DNA from: Flavobacterium urumqiense
Lineage (GTDB): Bacteria > Bacteroidota > Bacteroidia > Flavobacteriales > Flavobacteriaceae
DNA length: 64,000 nucleotides
NCBI RefSeq assembly: GCF_900108015.1
Contig: NZ_FNVP01000008.1
Span: forward strand, 62,001 to 126,000
Reading direction: 5' to 3'
Made by a program: the position numbers and the translations under genes
The notes under the pieces: generated by a model
What the model saw: the letters and a program-made list of their open reading frames with translations, nothing else
The model's database searches: none
What the model was told of the DNA's origin: nothing
Shown here: in pieces, positions 17,861 through 27,194 of the stretch
Numbering within the stretch: position 1 is the first letter of the stretch
Layout of the letters: each line of letters begins with the position of its first letter

Positions 17861-19060
17861 ATGAAAATACTAAATTACATTACAAAAACAGTCTGGGTAT
17901 TATCATTGGTAAGTTTATTTACCGACACTGCAAGTGAAATGCTTTATCCAATTATGCCTATTTATCTAAAAACGATTGGATTTTCAATTGTTTTAATTGG
18001 TGTTTTAGAAGGATTTGCTGAAGCTTTGGCTGGATTAAGCAAAGGATATTTTGGAAAGTTATCTGATAATTCCGGAAAACGAGTTCCCTTTGTACAACTG
18101 GGTTATAGTTTAAGTGCGATTTCAAAACCAATGATGGCAGTATTTATTTTCCCGCTTTGGATATTTTTTGCGAGAGCCATTGATCGTTTTGGAAAAGGAA
18201 TTCGTACAGGGGCAAGGGATGCTATTTTATCGGACGAAGCTACAGCCGAATCCAAAGGGAAAATTTTTGGGTTTCATAGATCGATGGATACTTTTGGTGC
18301 AGTTCTGGGTCCAATTATAGCTTTAATTTATCTTTATTTTTATCCGCAACAATACCAAACGCTTTTTTATATCGCTTTTATTCCTGGTGTTCTTGCCGTA
18401 TTAGCATCATTCTTACTTAAAGACAAAATAAAGCCTCATCCAATTGAAAAAAAGCCGACGTCCTTTTTTTCGTTCCTTAACTATTGGAAAACAAGTCCGC
18501 AACAATATCGAAAAGTAGTAATCGGATTATTGGCATTTACATTATTTAATAGTTCAGATATTTTTTTGTTATTAAAGGCTAAACAAGCTGGCCTTAATGA
18601 TACATACGTAATTGGAGTTTATATTTTTTACAATTTAGTTTATGCGCTTTCGGCATTTCCAATAGGTATTTTAGCAGATAAAATAGGTTTAAAGAAGATG
18701 TTTATTTTTGGATTATCTTTATTTGCCATAGTCTATTTTGGAATGGCGTTCAGTAAAAGTCTTTTTTCGATTTCGATTTTCTTTTTTATTTATGGAGTTT
18801 ATGCGGCCGCAACCGAAGGAATTTCAAAAGCTTGGATCAGCAATATTTCAGATAAAAAAGATACCGCGACAGCAATTGGCACCTATTCAGGATTTCAAAG
18901 TATCTGTACTTTAATAGCAAGTTCATTGGCAGGATTAATTTGGTATCAATTTGGACCCAATGTAACATTTATTACTACAGCTGCAGTAACGCTTTTGGTT
19001 ATTATTTACTTCTCTTTTTTTATAAAAGATAAAATTATTAAAAATGGCACACCAATATAA
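17861..19060 (+). CDS. MFS transporter
   Basis: 399-residue inner-membrane protein with about 12 hydrophobic helices in two halves of six, separated by a charged loop near 190-215. The major-facilitator loop motif between helices 2 and 3 appears as GYFGKLSDNSGKR, and its repeat in the second half as GILADKIGLKK. The RAIDRFGKGIRTGARDA segment after helix 4 is typical of a Bacteroidota subgroup of MFS permeases annotated without substrate. Its 3' end overlaps the start of the P-type ATPase by 17 bases, suggesting coupled translation and possibly a joint role in metal export. No selectivity residues are recognisable. Confidence 0.88.
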   Translation: MKILNYITKTVWVLSLVSLFTDTASEMLYPIMPIYLKTIGFSIVLIGVLEGFAEALAGLSKGYFGKLSDNSGKRVPFVQLGYSLSAISKPMMAVFIFPLWIFFARAIDRFGKGIRTGARDAILSDEATAESKGKIFGFHRSMDTFGAVLGPIIALIYLYFYPQQYQTLFYIAFIPGVLAVLASFLLKDKIKPHPIEKKPTSFFSFLNYWKTSPQQYRKVVIGLLAFTLFNSSDIFLLLKAKQAGLNDTYVIGVYIFYNLVYALSAFPIGILADKIGLKKMFIFGLSLFAIVYFGMAFSKSLFSISIFFFIYGVYAAATEGISKAWISNISDKKDTATAIGTYSGFQSICTLIASSLAGLIWYQFGPNVTFITTAAVTLLVIIYFSFFIKDKIIKNGTPI

Positions 19061-21065
19061 AAAGGAAGTTAACGACAAAGAATCGTGTTGTACTTTAGAA
19101 AAAAAAATGGGTGTTAAAATGAGCGCAGATGCTGGTTGCTGTTCTCTTGACGAGCAAGAAAATCATTCTGATGATGATCACGACCACGACCATTCAAATG
19201 GGAGTGATAGTATTTTTAGGATGTTTTTGCCTTCAATATTAAGTTTGTTATTACTATTAACAGCAATTGCATTTGACAATTATTTTCCTCAAACCTGGTT
19301 TGTGGGTTGGGTTAGGATTGCGTGGTTTTGTGTCGCTTATCTTCCAGTAGGTTTACCTGTATTGAAAGAAGCTTTTGAGAGCATAGGAAAAGGTGCTGTT
19401 TTTTCAGAGTTTTTTCTAATGTGTATTGCTACACTTGGTGCTTTTGGAATTGGCCAGTATGCTGAGGGTGTTGCCGTAATGTTATTTTATTCTATTGGTG
19501 AATTATTTCAAATGTTAGCTGTAAAAAGAGCCAAATCAAGCATTAAAGCATTATTAGGCCAAAGACCGGATTCTGCGAATGTTATTGAAGGACTCGAAAC
19601 TGTTTCAAAAAAAGCTTCAGATATTGCCATTGGTGAAATCATTCAATTAAAGCAAGGTGAAAAATTAGCTTTGGATGGAAAACTACTTTCTGAGTCTGCT
19701 ACTTTCAATACAGCGGCGTTAACGGGGGAAAGCAAACCCGATACCAAATCAAAAGATGAAATGGTTCTTGCCGGAATGATTAATCTCAATGCTGTTGCTA
19801 TGGTAGAAGTTACAGCAATTTTTACCGATAGTAAATTATCTAAAATTCTTGAAATGGTTCAGGAAGCAACTGCTAAAAAAGCTACAACCGAACTATTTAT
19901 TAGGAAATTCGCCAAAATTTATACTCCAATAGTTGTTTTTCTGGCCATCGGAATTTGTTTGATTCCTATCTTATTTGTGGAGAATTATGTTTTCAGAGAT
20001 TGGTTGTACAGAGCATTAATTTTCTTAGTCATTTCTTGTCCTTGCGCGTTGGTAATTTCCATTCCATTAGGTTATTTTGGTGGAATTGGCGCAGCAAGTA
20101 AAAACGGAATTTTAATTAAAGGCTCTACCTTTTTGGATATTTTGGCTTCTATTCAAGTAGTAGTTATGGATAAAACCGGAACATTAACTAAAGGTGTTTT
20201 TAAAGTGCAAAAAGTGGTAGCTGTAGGGATTTCGGAAGCTGATTTAGTAAAATATACGGCCGCAATTGAAACGAAATCAACGCATCCCGTTGGTTCAGCT
20301 ATAATTGAATATGCTAAGGATATTGTGAAAGACACTACAATTAGCGAGGTAAATGAAATTGCAGGCCATGGAATGAAAGGGCTTGTCGATGGAAAAGAAA
20401 TTTTAGTAGGAAGTACTAAATTGATGAAAAAATTCAACATCAGTTATGACACTGACATTGATACCGTTCCATTTACAATTATTGTAGTTGCTCTCAATAA
20501 AAAATATGTCGGCTATTTTATTATTGCCGACGAAATTAAAGAAGATGCAAAAGAAGCTATTCAAAACTTACACAAAGTAAATATTAAAACCATCATGCTT
20601 TCAGGCGATAACCAGGCAATAGTTTCGCTTGTCGCCAAAGAGTTGAATATTGACCAAGCTTTTGGGGAATTATTGCCGGAGAATAAAGTTCAAAAAGTTA
20701 CAGAATTAAAAGAACAGCATGTAAAAATAGCATTTGTTGGTGATGGAGTAAATGATGCACCAGTAATTGCTTTGGCCGATGTCGGAATTGCAATGGGTGG
20801 CTTAGGAAGTGATGCTGCCATTGAAACTGCAGATGTTGTTATTCAAAATGACCAACCAACAAAGATTTTTACAGCAATAAACATTGGAAAAAAGACTAAA
20901 CAAATCGTTTGGCAAAATATTGGTTTAGCTTTTTCTGTAAAACTAATTGTTCTAATTATGGGCGCGGGGGGATTAGCCACCATGTGGGAAGCCGTTTTTG
21001 CGGATGTTGGCGTAGCTTTATTGGCTATTTTAAATGCGGTAAGAATTCAACGAATGAAATTTTAA
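19044..21065 (+). CDS. P1B-type heavy-metal translocating ATPase, Zn/Cd type
   Basis: 673-residue ATP-driven metal exporter of the inner membrane. The short N-terminal tail has CC pairs (C15-C16, C32-C33) and a DDDHDHDH run, a plausible soft-metal binding tail instead of a full HMA domain. The core has TGES, the membrane CPC (C332-P-C334, SCPCALV), phosphorylation D376 in DKTGTLTK, the HP locus STHPVGSA, and GDGVNDAPV. The last helices have a Lys (SVKLIVLIMG) and the FADVGVALLAILNAVR motif, which match the Lys/Asp pair of ZntA-like Zn2+/Cd2+/Pb2+ pumps rather than Cu pumps. It overlaps the MFS gene by 17 bases. Confidence 0.9.
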   Translation: MAHQYKKEVNDKESCCTLEKKMGVKMSADAGCCSLDEQENHSDDDHDHDHSNGSDSIFRMFLPSILSLLLLLTAIAFDNYFPQTWFVGWVRIAWFCVAYLPVGLPVLKEAFESIGKGAVFSEFFLMCIATLGAFGIGQYAEGVAVMLFYSIGELFQMLAVKRAKSSIKALLGQRPDSANVIEGLETVSKKASDIAIGEIIQLKQGEKLALDGKLLSESATFNTAALTGESKPDTKSKDEMVLAGMINLNAVAMVEVTAIFTDSKLSKILEMVQEATAKKATTELFIRKFAKIYTPIVVFLAIGICLIPILFVENYVFRDWLYRALIFLVISCPCALVISIPLGYFGGIGAASKNGILIKGSTFLDILASIQVVVMDKTGTLTKGVFKVQKVVAVGISEADLVKYTAAIETKSTHPVGSAIIEYAKDIVKDTTISEVNEIAGHGMKGLVDGKEILVGSTKLMKKFNISYDTDIDTVPFTIIVVALNKKYVGYFIIADEIKEDAKEAIQNLHKVNIKTIMLSGDNQAIVSLVAKELNIDQAFGELLPENKVQKVTELKEQHVKIAFVGDGVNDAPVIALADVGIAMGGLGSDAAIETADVVIQNDQPTKIFTAINIGKKTKQIVWQNIGLAFSVKLIVLIMGAGGLATMWEAVFADVGVALLAILNAVRIQRMKF

Positions 21066-21130
21066 ATAAAAGCGTATTTCTCTAAAATTCCAACCTAATT
21101 TTATTAATTTCGTTTCATTAAAATAAATAC

Positions 21131-22264
21131 ATGAAAATTGCAATAGTTTGTTATCCTACCTTTGGAGGAAGTGGAGTTGTCGCTACAGAATTAGGGCTTG
21201 AATTGGCTCGACGTGGACATGAAATTCATTTCATAACCTACAGTCAACCAGTACGTTTGGCGCTTTTAAGTCCAAATGTGCATTATCATGAAGTTAATGT
21301 GCCAGAATATCCTTTGTTTCATTATCAGCCTTATGAATTGGCTTTATCGAGCAAATTAGTAGATATGGTGAAGCTATATAAAATTGAATTGTTACACGTA
21401 CATTATGCCATCCCACATGCGTATGCGGGCTATATGGCGAAACAAATGCTGAAGGATGAAGGAATTAATATTCCAATGGTCACTACGCTTCATGGAACTG
21501 ATATCACTTTAGTTGGGAATCACCCGTTTTATAAGCCTGCAGTAACTTTCAGTATCAATAAATCAGATTATGTCACTTCGGTTTCCCAAAGTTTGAAAGA
21601 CGAGACCCTTAAATTATTTAATATAAAAAAAGAAATTGAGGTTATTCCAAATTTTATCGAATTGGATAAGAATGTCAATGACCCCACTATTGCATGTCAT
21701 CGTTCCGTTATGGCAAAAGCAAATGAACGGATCATTACCCATATTAGTAATTTTAGAAAAGTTAAAAGAATTCCGGACATTATTAAAATATTTTATAGTA
21801 TTCAAAAGGAAATTCCTGCCAAATTAATGATGGTAGGAGATGGCCCAGAGAAAGAGAAAGCAGAATATTTATGCCAGAAATTAGGTATTCTAGATAAAGT
21901 AATTTTTTTCGGAAACAGTAATGAAATTGATAAAATTTTGAGCTACACAGACCTTTTCTTGTTGCCTTCTGAAACAGAGAGCTTTGGTCTTGCTGCTTTG
22001 GAAGCTATGGCGTGGAGTGTTCCAATAATTTCGAGTAATTCCGGAGGTTTACCAGAAGTAAATTTTGATGGGATTTCAGGTTATTTGAGCGATGTGGGTA
22101 ATACGGATGAAATGGCTGTGAATGCTTTAAAAATTTTAAAAGATGATGAAACTCTAAAAAAATTCAAAGAAAATGCGCTGAATATTGCCAAAAAATTCGA
22201 CATCAAAAATATTTTGCCTTTGTATGAAGAGTTATATAAAAAGGCAATAAATCAATACGTGTAA
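21131..22264 (+). CDS. bshA: N-acetyl-alpha-D-glucosaminyl L-malate synthase (bacillithiol biosynthesis)
   Basis: GT4-family glycosyltransferase that joins GlcNAc from UDP-GlcNAc to L-malate, the first step of bacillithiol synthesis in the cytoplasm. At 377 residues it has the BshA-type N-terminus MKIAIVCYPTFGGSGVVATE, HVHYAIPHAYAGYMAKQML, TLHGTDITLVG, and the C-terminal nucleotide-sugar motif ESFGLAALEAMAWSVPII with SNSGGLPE. Bacillithiol is the major low-molecular-weight thiol in many Bacteroidota, so the gene fits; bshB and bshC are not in the window. It follows the metal ATPase by 65 bases, and thiol supply and metal export would make functional sense together, although that link is inference. 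Confidence 0.93.
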   Translation: MKIAIVCYPTFGGSGVVATELGLELARRGHEIHFITYSQPVRLALLSPNVHYHEVNVPEYPLFHYQPYELALSSKLVDMVKLYKIELLHVHYAIPHAYAGYMAKQMLKDEGINIPMVTTLHGTDITLVGNHPFYKPAVTFSINKSDYVTSVSQSLKDETLKLFNIKKEIEVIPNFIELDKNVNDPTIACHRSVMAKANERIITHISNFRKVKRIPDIIKIFYSIQKEIPAKLMMVGDGPEKEKAEYLCQKLGILDKVIFFGNSNEIDKILSYTDLFLLPSETESFGLAALEAMAWSVPIISSNSGGLPEVNFDGISGYLSDVGNTDEMAVNALKILKDDETLKKFKENALNIAKKFDIKNILPLYEELYKKAINQYV

Positions 22265-22300
22265 AATTCTTTCTTTAAACTCCCTAATTTTATTTAAAAA

Positions 22301-22726
22301 ATGAAAAAAATTGCTCTTGTATTGTTAACTGTATTATTATTTTCTTGTGCTTCCACTAATAAAACTGCAGATAAAAGACCATTGTTTGAAGTCTTAACGC
22401 AACAAAATGATGGTGGCGCAAGTATACATTTTTTTGAAATTCTTTCGGAACCTAACGAAATTAAGATGCTTCAAGGGGATGAGAATTTAAAAAGCAAAAT
22501 TGGTCTGAATGATATTCAAACGTCAAATTTTGTTATTTTAAATATGGGACAAAAAACAACAGGAGGTTATAAAATAGGAATCGAAAATGTTGTTGAAACA
22601 GATAAAAATATAATTATTACTGTCAAAGAAACTATCCCTGAACCAGGAGGTGTGGTTACACAAGTTTTTACAAATCCTTTTTGTGTTGTTAGAATAAATT
22701 CTAAAAAAGAAATTATTTTTAAATAA
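22301..22726 (+). CDS. PrcB-like lipoprotein
   Basis: 141 residues with a lipoprotein signal (LLFSCAS, Cys16). The C-terminal part (about 75-125: FVILNMGQKTTGGYKIGIENV ... VTQVFTNPFCVVRI) matches the PrcB C-terminal fold, first seen in a subunit of the Treponema dentilisin protease complex and widespread in small Bacteroidota lipoproteins. No protease gene is nearby, so the role is unknown; it may stabilise other surface proteins. It lies 36 bases after bshA on the same strand and is followed by a terminator, so it is probably the last gene of that run. Confidence 0.82.
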   Translation: MKKIALVLLTVLLFSCASTNKTADKRPLFEVLTQQNDGGASIHFFEILSEPNEIKMLQGDENLKSKIGLNDIQTSNFVILNMGQKTTGGYKIGIENVVETDKNIIITVKETIPEPGGVVTQVFTNPFCVVRINSKKEIIFK

Positions 22727-22757
22727 AAAAACTCCACTATTTCTAGTGAAGTTTTTC
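22727..22757. terminator. terminator-like hairpin between the convergent PrcB-like and small secreted protein genes
   Basis: A-run, then stem ACTCCACTA / TAGTGAAGT (one mismatch) with a TTTC loop and TTTTT behind it, directly after the PrcB-like stop codon. Flanking A and T runs let it work in both directions. Confidence 0.75.
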
Positions 22758-22801
22758 AGTTTTTGTATTTTACCATTTTCAGGTTATAGATTAGCTAACA
22801 A

Positions 22802-23293
22802 TTAATGTTTTCCATTTCCATGGCCATTGTTTCCTTTTCCTTCTTTATGATCGCCATTATTTTGGTTGCCTTTATTACCATCATTTTTGTACACTTTGTT
22901 ATTATTGCTGCGACTAGAACCTATCGATTTTTGTGGTTTACCATGATACCCTTTGTAATATTTAACTTTATGACTTTTAAAGTTACCATAAGGTTTTGAA
23001 CCATGATAATCATTTAAAATTACTTTATATCCATTATACAAGTTGTAATTTCTATATTGTCCCGGTAAATATCGAGATCGGATCCATGTTCCTCGATTCA
23101 AGTAAATAAATTGTGTAGCTCTAATGTCATAGTATGCTTCAACATCAGGTAGATAATAATAGTCTACGTTAGAGTATCCTACCGGTCCCCATGCTGGAGG
23201 TGTGCCTAAATTTACATTTACTGAAACTTGGGCGTGTATTGCACTTGATGCAAAAAGGATTATTCCTAAGGCGATTAATTTTAATGTTTTCAT
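22802..23293 (-). CDS. small secreted protein with Asn/Gly/Lys-rich tail
   Basis: 163 residues with a clear signal peptide (LFASSAIHAQ, cleavage near 22). The mature part has an aromatic-rich region (YYYLPDVEAYYD, FIYLNRGTWIRSRYLP, YNLYNGYKVILNDYHG) and a low-complexity basic tail rich in Asn, Gly, Lys and His from about residue 115. I do not recognise a named family; similar proteins occur as unnamed secreted proteins in flavobacteria. It could be periplasmic or surface-associated. It stands alone between a convergent terminator and the next minus-strand gene, 169 bases upstream of it. Confidence 0.8.
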   Translation of the reverse strand: MKTLKLIALGIILFASSAIHAQVSVNVNLGTPPAWGPVGYSNVDYYYLPDVEAYYDIRATQFIYLNRGTWIRSRYLPGQYRNYNLYNGYKVILNDYHGSKPYGNFKSHKVKYYKGYHGKPQKSIGSSRSNNNKVYKNDGNKGNQNNGDHKEGKGNNGHGNGKH

Positions 23294-23410
23294 TTCTCAG
23301 ATATTTAATTAATATTTATTTTCTGTTAACTTTAGAGTTAATTTTTTAGTATAAAGCCAAAAATTGTGCCACAGACCATAATTAACATCCAATTGGGTTA
23401 TATTTTCAAT

Positions 23411-23439
23411 AAAAAAAGAGAAGTTTATAAGCTTCTCTT
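23411..23439 (-). terminator. intrinsic terminator after the 105-residue membrane protein gene
   Basis: On the minus strand, AAGAGAAG / CTTCTCTT (8 base pairs, GCTTATAA-type loop) is followed by T7 (plus-strand A run 23411-23417). It lies about 25 bases past the stop codon of the gene at 23463. Confidence 0.88.
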
Positions 23440-23462
23440 CTAATTTATATTTTAAAGATTAG

Positions 23463-23780
23463 TTACAATAAAAGAATCAATAAAAGAATAATAATGATAA
23501 TCGCTCCAACTGAAAAATAAACGCCATTTCCTGTCGCTGCCAAGTTAGATTTAATTGCACGTACTTCTTTACGAAGTGCTTTTTTCTCTGAAGATTTCAT
23601 GGAAGATTTATCCATTGCCTTAATTTGCTCTAAACGATTTAGCATAACCTTTACTTCAGCAGGTACTTCTTTTGTAGTATTTGTTACTGTTGTCGGTGCT
23701 TTTTCAGCAGCCAAAATTGTCGTTGGAAATGTACCTAATGTGAATACCATCATCATTAAATAAAATGTCAATTTTTTCAT
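23463..23780 (-). CDS. small membrane protein, function unknown
   Basis: 105 residues in three parts: an N-terminal signal peptide (FPTTILAAE, near 25), a charged helical segment (about 42-85, VKVMLNRLEQIKAMDKSSM ... KKALRKEVRAIKSNL) and a C-terminal hydrophobic helix made almost only of Ile and Leu (GAIIIIILLLILLL). That predicts a periplasmic helical protein anchored by its C-terminus. Proteins with the same plan are common in Flavobacterium, without known function. It has its own terminator; no clear promoter was identified in the 150 bases upstream. Confidence 0.8.
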   Translation of the reverse strand: MKKLTFYLMMMVFTLGTFPTTILAAEKAPTTVTNTTKEVPAEVKVMLNRLEQIKAMDKSSMKSSEKKALRKEVRAIKSNLAATGNGVYFSVGAIIIIILLLILLL

Positions 23781-23932
23781 TTTTGTTAAGGGTTTTAGTT
23801 AAAAATATTTTAATAATGTAAATGTAATGAAATAAAAGGATTTTAAATTTATATTATTTTATGTTAAAATTATATAATTCACACTTTATAAAACAGGAAT
23901 AAATTTCTTCATTAGAAGATTGAATTCAGCCT

Positions 23933-25753
23933 TTATTTAAAAATTACTGTGCGTGGTTTTGCCAATTCAAAATCCTGAAAGCCAAAATCAGTCGTTTCAA
24001 AAGAATTAGTTTTAAAGACATTGTCACCAATATTTGGAATTGAAGGATAATAGGAAAGTGATATTTGGAAAGAACTGAATACTAAAAAGTCATTATTTAC
24101 AATAAATCCAACACTAATTTTTGAATATGCTTTACTGTTTTTCAATCCTTTTTCAGCATTACCAAGCATTGCGATTGAATAATTAAAGTATGGATTCAGT
24201 CGAAATCCCCACAGATCCCAAGGAGAATAGGCTTGGGTCTGTAAAGTCAACATTACTTTTTTAGTGCCATATTGAGCACTGTTAAAACCATTAATTCCAT
24301 AATTTTCATTGATGGTAAGTTGATCTCCAATAGAATTTGTTCGATTTATTCCCAATATGAATTGGGGTTTAATAAACTGTCTTAATTTCCATTTTCCCAT
24401 ATCAATCAAATTAGTAAAATAATTGGCCTGAAATAAAAAAGCAGTTTGGGTGGTCTTTGATTTGTCAAAAAAACTGCCCAATTCAATGTTGGTACTTAAA
24501 AAGCCCCAATCATAAAAATTTCCGAAAGATGCTTGAGCACCTAAATAATAGCGTCCATGATTATTTTTATGTTGATAACCACCCGTTATCCCATATATTT
24601 TTCCAATAGGGACATCCTCAATGATTCCGTTTTTAAAAATGTATTTATCTTCAACGAATTTTCTTGAAGTGAAGCCAATTCCGGAAAGAATGAATTTTTC
24701 TCCAGAATAGAAATTAACAGGGTCATATTCAATTGAAGGACTTTCCAGATATTTTATATTTAATATCCTACCTGATAGTATTAAGTTTGTTGTTCTGTCA
24801 CTTTCTGTATTTCCTTCAAAAAGTCTAAAAGCATGCCCTATCCAAAAATCCTGTGAGTTATATTTGAAATTTTGTTTAGCATATATCAGATTAGAATCTT
24901 GAAGCGTATCTTTTCTAAATTGTTGATCTACATAAATTCCACCGGCCCATTGTGTTAATGGGGAATAAAAAGGACGTTCCACATTGACACTTTTACCATA
25001 ATAATCATCTAAATCAATGAAATATCTGACGGTTGTCTTTATAAATGTATTTTTGATATTTGGTATGCTATAAGCTAAACTATAGGCAATTTTTCCATCA
25101 CTGAATCGATTTCTAAATTTATTATCAAATTCATGGCCCAAACCTATAAAATTACGTTCATTCAAATCGAAAGTAGCTCTGGAGCTCGAAACAGAGCCTT
25201 TTGGGATCATGCTCCACGAATCTAATACGCGAACGGAAACATCAACAGAATCTGGATTGTTTTTAATCAGTTCTGAAGTTATACTAACTCTGTTAACATA
25301 TCTTTGAGTTCTAATTAAACGCTCTGATTCCTTAATTAATAGAGAATCCAATGGCTTATTTTTTTTAATAAGCAATAAATTCAGAATGGCAAGTCTATTC
25401 GTTTTAATGTGTATTCTGTTTCCTTCTCTTTCTGCCCAATTTTTAGGCCTTCTTGTTGAATCGATTTCTGAAAATCCAAACGGGTCGAGCGTAATGATAT
25501 TAATTTTTCTAATTATTTTACCTTCAAAAGCTTGAAGTTTTTTTTGCTTTACTTTTTTCTTCTCCACTTTTAAATTAACGGGTCTAAAAACTAATTTATG
25601 AACTAATCGGGTAAATTTATTTTTTTTCGAATAGGTTTGAATATTTTTATATACCCCAGAAGAATCTTTTTTTTGGTTATCGACTTGCGAAAAAGATACT
25701 TGAGAAAAACAGAGTATTAAAAGAAATAATGTAAATGTTTGTTTTTTTAGCAT
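23933..25753 (-). CDS. outer-membrane protein with POTRA-like N-terminus and beta-barrel (Omp85/TamA-like)
   Basis: 606 residues with signal peptide (SQVSFSQ, near 23). Residues about 70-185 (KIIRKINIITLDPFGF ... ESERLIRTQRYVNRVSITSE ... SVDVSVRVLDSW) follow the POTRA pattern of the Omp85 superfamily, where a long helix is followed by paired strands. The rest is strand-rich, starting with FDLNERNFIGLGHEFDNKF, the usual first strand region of BamA-like barrels. It is probably an accessory outer-membrane insertase or translocator of unknown client, not BamA itself (a single recognisable POTRA-like unit). It lies 32 bases downstream of an AI-2E permease gene on the same strand and is likely co-transcribed with it. 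Confidence 0.72.
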   Translation of the reverse strand: MLKKQTFTLFLLILCFSQVSFSQVDNQKKDSSGVYKNIQTYSKKNKFTRLVHKLVFRPVNLKVEKKKVKQKKLQAFEGKIIRKINIITLDPFGFSEIDSTRRPKNWAEREGNRIHIKTNRLAILNLLLIKKNKPLDSLLIKESERLIRTQRYVNRVSITSELIKNNPDSVDVSVRVLDSWSMIPKGSVSSSRATFDLNERNFIGLGHEFDNKFRNRFSDGKIAYSLAYSIPNIKNTFIKTTVRYFIDLDDYYGKSVNVERPFYSPLTQWAGGIYVDQQFRKDTLQDSNLIYAKQNFKYNSQDFWIGHAFRLFEGNTESDRTTNLILSGRILNIKYLESPSIEYDPVNFYSGEKFILSGIGFTSRKFVEDKYIFKNGIIEDVPIGKIYGITGGYQHKNNHGRYYLGAQASFGNFYDWGFLSTNIELGSFFDKSKTTQTAFLFQANYFTNLIDMGKWKLRQFIKPQFILGINRTNSIGDQLTINENYGINGFNSAQYGTKKVMLTLQTQAYSPWDLWGFRLNPYFNYSIAMLGNAEKGLKNSKAYSKISVGFIVNNDFLVFSSFQISLSYYPSIPNIGDNVFKTNSFETTDFGFQDFELAKPRTVIFK

Positions 25754-25785
25754 CTAAAAAAATACTTTAATTTGGTGTGATTCTT

Positions 25786-27006
25786 CTAATTTTGAGAATT
25801 TAAATTTTCATCATTAGTTCTACTCATATCATTTTCAGTAGTGGTTTCCGTAAACATAGGAACAGTAATATCCGTTTTGATTATGATTTTTTTTACTGAT
25901 GTTTCTGAATCAAAAAGAGGTAATTTAATATTGCGCCAAGTATATGTTTTTGGTAAATCATCCCCCATTAAATAACCCCAAGGCTCTAAAGATTCTATTC
26001 TGTCAAAAATTACTTTAAGAATAGCAATTATAGGAATAGCCAAAAACATCCCTGAAATTCCAGAAATTGCACCACCAATAATGATCCCAACGATGGAAAC
26101 GAATGCATTTATTTGGACTTTTGAACTTACAACTAATGGCACTAAAACATTGTTGTCAATTAATTGTACAATTATATTGACTACAATTACACCAACAATT
26201 ATGGATAAGTCGGGAGATCCAGTTAGCGATGCTACGATACTTAAAACACCTGCAAACAATATTCCAACATAAGGGATTAAATTTAGAATTCCTGTAACAA
26301 TTCCCAACAAAATAGCATATTTAACGCCTATTATCATAAATCCAACTGTTGTTAATATGGAAACCAAAATCATTTCTATAATTAAACCAACAATATAACT
26401 TTTTACGGCTACTTTTATTTGAGATAAAATATCTTGCAATTTCGGGTGATACTCTTTTTTTATTAATTTTGAAAAGAACAACATAAAATGGGTTCTGTAC
26501 AAAAGGATTAAAAAGACATAAATAGGAATTAAAATAAGGTTGATTAGCGTATCCGTAAACGACATTAAAGTCGTTCCTATCATTTCTTTCCCTTTTTCCA
26601 TTGAATCTTCAGTCGCAGTATCTAAATATTGTCTTTGCTCTCTGGAACTTATATTGAAATGTTCTCGGATATATTGTTGAATATTATGAATGTGAATGTT
26701 AATGTTTCTCTCAATTTTATTAAAATCATTAGCCATTTCACTAATTTGAAGGGATAAAAATGCAAAAAGCCCAATAAAAAATAAAATAAATAACAAGACA
26801 GTTATCATTACTGCTATAACATGCGGGAAATGGAGTTTATGTCTTATAAAATGAGCAATTGGTCTTAATAATATGGCGAATATAAAAGACAACAGGATTG
26901 GGATTAAGATTTCTTGACCAATATAAAAAATATACCCAAAACAAATTAGGCTTACTAAAATCAATGCAAGTTTTGCGTAGAATGGAAGTTTTATAATGTC
27001 ATTCAT
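25786..27006 (-). CDS. AI-2E family permease (first of two)
   Basis: 406-residue inner-membrane protein of the AI-2 exporter/TqsA/PerM family. About eight hydrophobic helices are seen: two N-terminal ones (14-58), one near 65-85, a long soluble coiled segment (about 90-145), and the conserved second half with VGLIIEMILVSILTTVGFMIIGV, GILNLIPYVGILFAG and the closing GISGMFLAIPIIAILKVIFD. The C-terminal 70 residues are polar and specific to this copy. Substrates in this family vary (AI-2, Na+/H+, small molecules), so none is assigned. A paralog is at 53471. A near-consensus -7 box (CATATTTG) lies upstream near 27075. Confidence 0.88.
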   Translation of the reverse strand: MNDIIKLPFYAKLALILVSLICFGYIFYIGQEILIPILLSFIFAILLRPIAHFIRHKLHFPHVIAVMITVLLFILFFIGLFAFLSLQISEMANDFNKIERNINIHIHNIQQYIREHFNISSREQRQYLDTATEDSMEKGKEMIGTTLMSFTDTLINLILIPIYVFLILLYRTHFMLFFSKLIKKEYHPKLQDILSQIKVAVKSYIVGLIIEMILVSILTTVGFMIIGVKYAILLGIVTGILNLIPYVGILFAGVLSIVASLTGSPDLSIIVGVIVVNIIVQLIDNNVLVPLVVSSKVQINAFVSIVGIIIGGAISGISGMFLAIPIIAILKVIFDRIESLEPWGYLMGDDLPKTYTWRNIKLPLFDSETSVKKIIIKTDITVPMFTETTTENDMSRTNDENLNSQN

Positions 27007-27194
27007 ATTTTTCGTTGTATTTATATTGCACTAAATGGGAACAAGATATAATTTAAAATTTAACAAGCAAATATGATGCAATAAAAACTCTGATATTTAT
27101 AGATTTTTTAAAAATAGTTATATAATTGCCACATAAACAGTAAAATAGTTTTATCATTGGAATCAAAATAAATTGTAGTTCTGAAAAATTGCAC

